From Fibrobacter sp. UWH6 (GTDB lineage: Bacteria; Fibrobacterota; Fibrobacteria; Fibrobacterales; Fibrobacteraceae), in assembly GCF_900142465.1 (NCBI RefSeq), contig NZ_FRAX01000010.1, forward strand, positions 62,001 through 126,000: DNA of 64,000 nucleotides. The letters are read 5' to 3'. The position numbers were made by a program, and so were the translations under genes. The notes below the pieces were generated by a model, which did not search any database, had not been told where the DNA came from, and saw only the letters and a program-made list of their open reading frames with translations. Of the stretch, positions 58,911 to 64,000 are shown piece after piece. Within the stretch, counting starts at the first letter, position 1; every line of letters starts with the position of its first letter.

Positions 58911-60734
58911 TTACTGTGCAGAGGATTCTGCAGCAGGTTCAGCAGACGGGGGTACAGGTGCAGCGGTTTCTGCAGCAGGTTCTGCAGCCGGGGCTACAGG
59001 TGCAGCGGTTTCTGCAGCAGGTTCTGCAGCCGGAACAGAGGGTTCAGCAACCGGAGCCGCAGTCTGAGCGGCGGGCTGAACTACAGGCAATACAGGCTGA
59101 GCCGGGGCTGCCACAGGTTCAGAAACCTTGGCCGGTTCAACAGGAGCCTGAACGTTAGCCATCATCTCTCCGGCGTTACCCACTTCACCACTGGCTTCCA
59201 GCAAGCCAAGCCATGCAATCACGGCATCGTAATGAGCCTTCAAATCGGCCACCTGCAAACGGGAAAGTGAAAGTTCTGCATCCACCACATCGAGGCCCGT
59301 AGCAAGGCCAGCCTCGTAAGCCAAGGTCTGGCTACGATGAGCTTCTTCTGCAAGTTCGCGGGTCTTCTTCAAGCTTTCCAGGCGGCTCTTGGCATGTTCC
59401 ATTTCACGCCAGCGCTTTTCTACCAGCAGCTTGATATTATCCATGGTCTGTTCTTCCATGCTGGCCAGGGAGCGATCCAGAGCCTTGGCGTTTGCCACCT
59501 TGGAACGGGTTTCGCCACCCTTGAACAAATCCCACTGGAGCTTGGCGCCTACAGCCCATTCCGGCTCCAGAATGGTCAAATCCTTGGTATAAAGTTCCTT
59601 GTAGGCGAACAAGGCGATCATAGGGTAATAATCACCCTGGGCAGCGCTAACCGCATCCTGTGAGCGCTTACGTTCGGTACGCAGCTGACGGAGACCGGGA
59701 TGCTTATCCAAAGCCAAAGCCTTGAACTCTTCCATGGAATGGATATTCTCGGGAGCAAGAACCGGAGTTGTTGCAGTCAGGCTGGTATCGGTATGCAAAA
59801 GGCTTGCAAGAGCCATGCGGGCCAGAGTCTGATCGCGGTAGGAATCTTCAACAGCATTCTGGGCTTCGGCCAAAGCCACTTCGGCACGGAGGCGTTCCGC
59901 CTTGCTAATCTGGCCGCCCTCTTCCAATTTTTTTGACCGCTCCAGATGTTCTTCCAGATTCTTCTTTGTATCCTCTCGCATGATGGTCAATTCTTCGGCC
60001 AGACGCAAGGTGAAATACTTCGTAGCCACGTCCATCAGGACCGTATTCTGAGCCATGTCGAAGGCAGCCTTCTTGGCGGTCACATTTTCCTTGGCGGCGT
60101 CGTAGGCGGCGGTGCGCTTGAAACCGGTAAACAAGGGCCAAATGGCAGTCAGACGAGCGTTAAAGAAAACGTCGTCCTGAACCTTCATCTCGAAATCCCT
60201 GGATTCCTTGATCTGGTCGGAAGTGGCCTTCTGGTAAGTTTCGGCCTGCTGAACGGCGGCGTTGTGAGCATCCCTGCTAGAAACCACGCCACTCCAAATA
60301 TCTCCAGCCTTTTCATCAATAATGGTCTTAGCTTGAGCCTTGGCCTGAGTCTCCGTCAAACCGGCAGCCATCATCTGTTTGACAGCCCCATCATACAGTT
60401 CCCCATATTTCTTTTCGTAGGCGGCACTGTATGTAGAAATATAAGCCTTGGAATAAGCGGCAGTCCCTGCGATATCGGCCAAGGGTCCCTGCAAGGAACT
60501 CAAGTCAATGGTAATGGGATCGTTAATCTTGGTAACGCTGGCGGTCAAAGTCAACTGGGGCAAGAAGCGGGAACGAGCCTCGGTCTGACCACTTTCGGCC
60601 ATTTCCACCTTGGCCTTTTCGGCCTTGATCTGGGAGTTACAGGATTTTGCCATGGCAATGGCATCAGCAAGAGAAATAGGCGTTGCAAAGGCAACGGCGC
60701 AAGACGACAATGCAATAAACAAGCTCTTATTCAT
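58911..60734 (-). CDS. TolC-family outer-membrane efflux protein with Pro/Ala-rich tail
   Basis: A 607-residue TolC-like protein with signal peptide (AVAFATPISLADAIAMAKSCN). Two OEP halves with helical hairpins span residues 20-500 (EARSRFLPQLTLTASVTKI, DVATKYFTLRLAEE, AQGDYYPMIALFAYKELYTKDL, AEEAHRSQTLAYEAGLATGLDVVDAELSLSRLQ). The last 85 residues are a low-complexity Pro/Ala/Glu/Val tail with a 14-residue repeat (AAPVAPAAEPAAET). I use ATG 60734 because it begins a normal signal peptide; the preceding in-frame ATG adds a non-signal part. It is the first gene of the efflux operon with HlyD and two ABC-2 permeases. Confidence 0.92.
   Translation of the reverse strand: MNKSLFIALSSCAVAFATPISLADAIAMAKSCNSQIKAEKAKVEMAESGQTEARSRFLPQLTLTASVTKINDPITIDLSSLQGPLADIAGTAAYSKAYISTYSAAYEKKYGELYDGAVKQMMAAGLTETQAKAQAKTIIDEKAGDIWSGVVSSRDAHNAAVQQAETYQKATSDQIKESRDFEMKVQDDVFFNARLTAIWPLFTGFKRTAAYDAAKENVTAKKAAFDMAQNTVLMDVATKYFTLRLAEELTIMREDTKKNLEEHLERSKKLEEGGQISKAERLRAEVALAEAQNAVEDSYRDQTLARMALASLLHTDTSLTATTPVLAPENIHSMEEFKALALDKHPGLRQLRTERKRSQDAVSAAQGDYYPMIALFAYKELYTKDLTILEPEWAVGAKLQWDLFKGGETRSKVANAKALDRSLASMEEQTMDNIKLLVEKRWREMEHAKSRLESLKKTRELAEEAHRSQTLAYEAGLATGLDVVDAELSLSRLQVADLKAHYDAVIAWLGLLEASGEVGNAGEMMANVQAPVEPAKVSEPVAAPAQPVLPVVQPAAQTAAPVAEPSVPAAEPAAETAAPVAPAAEPAAETAAPVPPSAEPAAESSAQ
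58957..59040 (-). repeat. 42-bp tandem repeat in the TolC tail
   Basis: Two almost identical 42-base units start at 58957 and 58999, encoding 14-residue Ala-Pro-Glu-Ala segments. Shorter variants extend beyond on both sides. Confidence 0.75.
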
Positions 60735-60840
60735 ACCACGTAAAAAATAATAAACTGGACTATGGTAAACCACATAGGTAAGCAAAACTTACGATATTTA
60801 CGTTTTTACTACACAAAACTTACAACCTATGTAATAAATA

Positions 60841-60875
60841 AAAAAAGAAACCCAGCGTTTACCGCACTAGGTTTC
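60841..60875 (-). terminator. Rho-independent terminator of the lamin-tail lipoprotein gene
   Basis: On the - strand GAAACC with TAGTG pairs with CGCTG and GGTTTC (11 pairs, two G-T) and is followed by a T7 run. It lies about 35 bases after the stop codon. Confidence 0.75.
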
Positions 60876-60909
60876 CGCAAACTTTTAATGAAAAGTTAGA
60901 TGGAGAACG

Positions 60910-62559
60910 CTACTTACCCAGGGTCGGTTCCGCTGCAGTCCAAGCAGAGGGGCCATAACCCATGGTGGTCAAATCCTTACGCTGCAAGCTATAACCCATG
61001 CCGTCAGCACTGGTAAGACCAGCCCATGCATCGGAATAGAGGGTTGCGTCATGCCAAGTGTAGAAGAACTTCGCATCGACACCAACACCTTCCTTGGAGA
61101 AGGGTTCCTTGACAGCGATAGTTTCACCGCGGTTAGAAAGCTTACCGGTATAGGTGAAAATCTGAACGTCTGCAGGGACTCCATAGCTGGTACGAACAAG
61201 TTCCGGACCCCAGTTATCGATAGAGATATCTTCCAAATTTTCAGGAATCAACAGGATCCTGCCATGGGCAGGAATGACACTACTGGAAGTGAATTCGAAA
61301 CCGATACCTTCAATCTTCCAGCCCTTATTCACCGTAGTGCTGAAAAGAGAAATGTCAGCGTCAGTAGCATTTACCAGTTCCATATATTCAAAGGGCAAAG
61401 CACCCTTATCATCGGGATGGTAATGGATTTCATCAATATAGACGGAACCCAGCTTCAGAGCGGCATTCTTTTCACCCGGAGTGGCGCTAGCCAGGGGACC
61501 CTGGGCAATGGAACCGTCAGCAACATCGATCGTACCGCTGACACCTTCACTTGCGGGAATCCAGATGCTGGATTCCTGACCGGTAACAGTACCGTCTAAA
61601 TAAATTTCACCACCAGTCTTTGCAACCACAAGTTCCTTATCAAAATCGTCAACACCATCCAGAACAAGATAACCGCCAGCAGGCACCACGCCAGATTTAA
61701 TGGTCAAGGTATCGTTGCGACGTTTTACACGAACCCTCCATCCAGTCACATCTACAGCTTCAGAGCCAGAATTGTAAAGTTCCATCCAGGAATGATCAGC
61801 ATCGCTGTCATAAGGCTTGACTTCGTTAATGCGAACCGTATTCACGGCATCGACACAGGCATCGTTGCCTACACCAGGAACGCCATAGTCAACAGCGCTG
61901 GCGCACCAGGAAACAGACTGGGCGGCAATGCCACCGGTATAGACCAGGGAACGGCCCTTACCATCGGCCAGGCTGGGCCAAGGAGGTTCGCTGCTGAAGG
62001 CGCAGGTAACGTCACCTTCACCACGGACCTTCACATTCACCACGCCACCTTCGTTAACCATCTTGCCGGTCATGTTACCAAAGACACGACCCGTAAAGGT
62101 GGGGTAAGTTTCCTTGAACTTGTCAATATCGTTGGTCACCACCACATACTCACCCTTCTTCAAGGGTTCAGCAGGGAAGTCGAAAGACACGTCGCCGCTC
62201 AGGTGCAGCAAGAAGTCCTGCATGTTGTCCATGTCCATACCGCCAGCGATATAGACTTCCACCCATTCCAGGGAAGAGCTATCCGGAGCGTTGTACATGA
62301 TTTCGGAGCAGGCCATTTGAGGTTCATCCTTGTCGCTCAATGCGGAGCTAGACACCAGGACATCGGAACCAGCTGAAGTAGGAGCACTTGCGGAAGATGC
62401 AGGCACCAGGACTTCGTTTCCGTTATCGTCTACGGAAGTGATCATCTGAACGCTGGAACTGGATTCCGGTTCAGCGGAAGCACTATCATCGGAACAGGCG
62501 CTGAACATGCCCATGGCAGCCACGCAGGAACCGGTCAAAATAAGTTTCTTGATATCCAT
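60910..62559 (-). CDS. Lamin-tail-domain lipoprotein, 549 residues
   Basis: A lipoprotein (GMFSAC, Cys22) with an acidic Ser-rich start (SSSSVQMITSV, SSASAPTSAGS) followed by three lamin-tail (LTD) beta-sandwich domains: residues about 80-210 (SSSLEWVEVYIAGG), 245-345 (INEVKPYDSDADHSWMELYNSGSEAVDVTGWRVRV) and 370-500 (VYIDEIHYHPDDKGALPFEYMELVNATDADISL). LTD domains occur in secreted bacterial nucleases and phosphatases, but I see no catalytic domain here, so a binding or display role is likely. I start at ATG 62559, nine bases after AGAGG. It lies 38 bases downstream of the VTC-domain gene, possibly co-transcribed. Confidence 0.82.
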   Translation of the reverse strand: MDIKKLILTGSCVAAMGMFSACSDDSASAEPESSSSVQMITSVDDNGNEVLVPASSASAPTSAGSDVLVSSSALSDKDEPQMACSEIMYNAPDSSSLEWVEVYIAGGMDMDNMQDFLLHLSGDVSFDFPAEPLKKGEYVVVTNDIDKFKETYPTFTGRVFGNMTGKMVNEGGVVNVKVRGEGDVTCAFSSEPPWPSLADGKGRSLVYTGGIAAQSVSWCASAVDYGVPGVGNDACVDAVNTVRINEVKPYDSDADHSWMELYNSGSEAVDVTGWRVRVKRRNDTLTIKSGVVPAGGYLVLDGVDDFDKELVVAKTGGEIYLDGTVTGQESSIWIPASEGVSGTIDVADGSIAQGPLASATPGEKNAALKLGSVYIDEIHYHPDDKGALPFEYMELVNATDADISLFSTTVNKGWKIEGIGFEFTSSSVIPAHGRILLIPENLEDISIDNWGPELVRTSYGVPADVQIFTYTGKLSNRGETIAVKEPFSKEGVGVDAKFFYTWHDATLYSDAWAGLTSADGMGYSLQRKDLTTMGYGPSAWTAAEPTLGK

Positions 62560-62597
62560 AGGAGACATCCTCTTTTTATAAAGCCTTAAGGTTTATA

Positions 62598-63428
62598 TTA
62601 CAAATTTTCTTCTAGGGTCTGACCCAGCTTGGTCCAATAAGGGGTCTTGAAACGGCGGGGATTTTCATAAAGTCTCTGCCATTCAGCCGCAGCATTTCCA
62701 AACTTGGAGAATCCACCCTGTTTAAGGTTCAGGAACCGAATCAAATCGATCATCCAGTAAGGCACCTGGGAACAGGGGCACTTCAACTCCAGAACCGCAT
62801 CACAGCCCGGCAAGAAGAACCTGGGAATTCCCGTGGTCTGCATATAATGGGGGTCCACCGTATAGTCAAAACCATTCTCTTCGCGGAAACGCATGCCGGT
62901 ATCGATGGTCACGCGGGAATATTCCTCGCGAAGGCCGAACCAGGCGCGACGCTTGTACTGGGTCAACAGACGGGGGTGAGCGCCATGCAGTTCTGTCTTA
63001 TACAGAAAGTCCTTCAGATACTTACGATCCTTGTCGGTCTTGCAGGGCCATTCTTCCGGCTTCAGATGCCAAACTTCGCCTGGATTGATTCCCTTGATGG
63101 TGGCGCGACTCTTATAGCAGATACTCTTGATCTTGCGCTTTACCTCAAAGTGGAACGTCCCATCCTGAGCAGGGTGTTCACCATAAGTGCGAATACGCAT
63201 GTTGAAGCGGTCCAGCAACTGTTTCTTCTTCCAACCCAGGAAAGTCCACGTGGGAGAATCCAGGTACAGGTTGGTAATCCAGTAAAATCCACCGGGCGTA
63301 ATCTTGGAGTAATAGTCTTCTTCGCAATAGGGAGCAATGAAGGCGCCGATCTTGTCGGCCCATTCCACAGGAATGTGGTACTTCAGTTCGAAGCGTTCGA
63401 GAAGGCTAAAACCGCGGGCTTCTGCCAT
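62598..63428 (-). CDS. VTC-domain polyphosphate polymerase-like protein
   Basis: A 276-residue VTC domain, the catalytic part of eukaryotic polyphosphate polymerases. Signatures are LERFELKYHIPVEWADKI, TNLYLDSPTW, RFNMRIRTYGEHP, FEVKRKIKS, KSRATI and later DYTVDPHYMQTTGIPR with ELKCP near the C-terminus: rows of Lys, Arg and Glu lining a tunnel. Bacterial VTC proteins are cytoplasmic and are often paired with CotH-like kinases and other surface genes. The upstream neighbour encodes a TolC-like protein and ends one base before this start, so they are co-transcribed. Polyphosphate synthesis has not been shown for most bacterial members, so activity is inference. Confidence 0.85.
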   Translation of the reverse strand: MAEARGFSLLERFELKYHIPVEWADKIGAFIAPYCEEDYYSKITPGGFYWITNLYLDSPTWTFLGWKKKQLLDRFNMRIRTYGEHPAQDGTFHFEVKRKIKSICYKSRATIKGINPGEVWHLKPEEWPCKTDKDRKYLKDFLYKTELHGAHPRLLTQYKRRAWFGLREEYSRVTIDTGMRFREENGFDYTVDPHYMQTTGIPRFFLPGCDAVLELKCPCSQVPYWMIDLIRFLNLKQGGFSKFGNAAAEWQRLYENPRRFKTPYWTKLGQTLEENL

Positions 63429-63429
63429 A

Positions 63430-64000
63430 TTACTTCAGGCCCTTCTGCAGATGGTTCATGGTTCCTTCCTGGGAAAGCACACCGGCATACATCAGCAATT
63501 CAAGATAACGGTTCAGCACTTCGGTTTCAAGCTTGATGGCGCGCATATCGCTTTCGATACCGCTTTCACGGGCACGCAGCAACAGCAGCGGGTCGGAACC
63601 GGCATTCTTTGCAAACTGTTCAAAGATAGAGCCGGCATTCACCTGTTCCACAAATTCCTTCTGGACCTTCCACTGGGCAATGAGAGCGTTAATTTCTTCT
63701 ACAATCTTGGTCACCTTCTGGTTCACGGAACGGACCACATCCATGTAGTCCCCTTCGGCATCCAGTTCAGCCACCTGGTAGCGAAGCTCGCTATCCTTGT
63801 TGCTGTCGAAGAACGGCAGACGGACACCCACATTCAAGAAGAACTTGTCTGCAGTCTTGCGGTTGTCATAATCGGGAACAAGAACGCTAGCCGTAGAAGT
63901 ACAGTTCAACTGAGAGGTACAGCCTGTCTGGCTTGTAAATTCGTCCCTGTAATCTGCATAGGAACCTGTCGAGAATACATCATAGGCATCAAGATCCTTA
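63430..64000 (-). CDS. TolC-like outer-membrane protein, 5'-truncated by window
   Basis: The C-terminal 189 residues of a gene running off the right edge; the frame stays open to 64000. Long helices with heptad spacing (SVNQKVTKIVEEINALIAQWK, AKNAGSDPLLLLRARESGIESDMRAIKLETEVLNRYLELLMYAGVL) and the NVGVRLPFFDSNKDSELRYQ strand resemble the second half of TolC-type channel proteins. The end lies one base before the VTC-domain start, so they form one transcription unit. The true start and complete domain content are outside the window. Confidence 0.6.
   Translation of the reverse strand, partial: KDLDAYDVFSTGSYADYRDEFTSQTGCTSQLNCTSTASVLVPDYDNRKTADKFFLNVGVRLPFFDSNKDSELRYQVAELDAEGDYMDVVRSVNQKVTKIVEEINALIAQWKVQKEFVEQVNAGSIFEQFAKNAGSDPLLLLRARESGIESDMRAIKLETEVLNRYLELLMYAGVLSQEGTMNHLQKGLK

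Overview
This 64 kb window looks like chromosome from a Fibrobacter-type bacterium (phylum Fibrobacterota, FCB group; gut plant-fibre degrader). The evidence is three proteins with the Fibrobacter major paralogous (FISUMP) domain, a very large SprA-family type IX secretion protein, many lipoproteins, a secreted CE1-type carbohydrate esterase, a futalosine-pathway menaquinone enzyme and near-even base composition. Both edges cut a gene: a sugar-nucleotide reductase-like gene on the left and a TolC-like gene on the right. I saw no rRNA gene, tRNA gene, CRISPR array, prophage or classical insertion sequence.

0-8 kb: the most distinctive locus. One tightly packed + strand operon encodes a STAS protein, an RsbW-type ATP-binding protein, a 58-residue double-glycine precursor peptide, a short HlyD-like adaptor, a C39 peptidase-ABC exporter, a second NHLM-type ABC exporter and a lipoprotein phosphatase. 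It reads as a peptide maturation and export system joined to a partner-switch regulator. 8-13 kb: trmO, a TAXI-type binding protein beside a GltS symporter, and prfA-prmC.

13-21.5 kb: a long, mostly - strand series runs from a ModF-like ATPase through Mrp, DUF971, a short sigma-70 factor and two TPR proteins to RlpA. 21.5-29 kb: a collagen-like FISUMP lipoprotein, the esterase, mqnC, batD-batE and mnmA. 29.9-36.8 kb is a single sprA-like gene.

37-48 kb: an acyl-CoA carboxylase subunit, an Rpn-family nuclease, a second FISUMP lipoprotein, an AIPR-family putative phage-defence gene, a leucine-rich repeat protein and two tandem S41 protease lipoproteins. 47.5-55 kb: an M23 peptidase, an FKBP isomerase, glmS, a third FISUMP protein, scpA with a long acidic tail and a zinc metallopeptidase. 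55-64 kb: a four-gene efflux operon (TolC, membrane fusion protein, two ABC-2 permeases, no ATPase), a lamin-tail-domain lipoprotein, and a VTC-domain protein next to the truncated TolC-like gene.

Envelope functions dominate: secretion, lipoproteins, wall hydrolases and efflux. They are interleaved with housekeeping genes for translation (prfA, prmC, mnmA, trmO), Fe-S assembly (mrp), amino-sugar synthesis (glmS) and chromosome segregation (scpA). All functional calls come from reading motifs and neighbourhoods; no database search was run.
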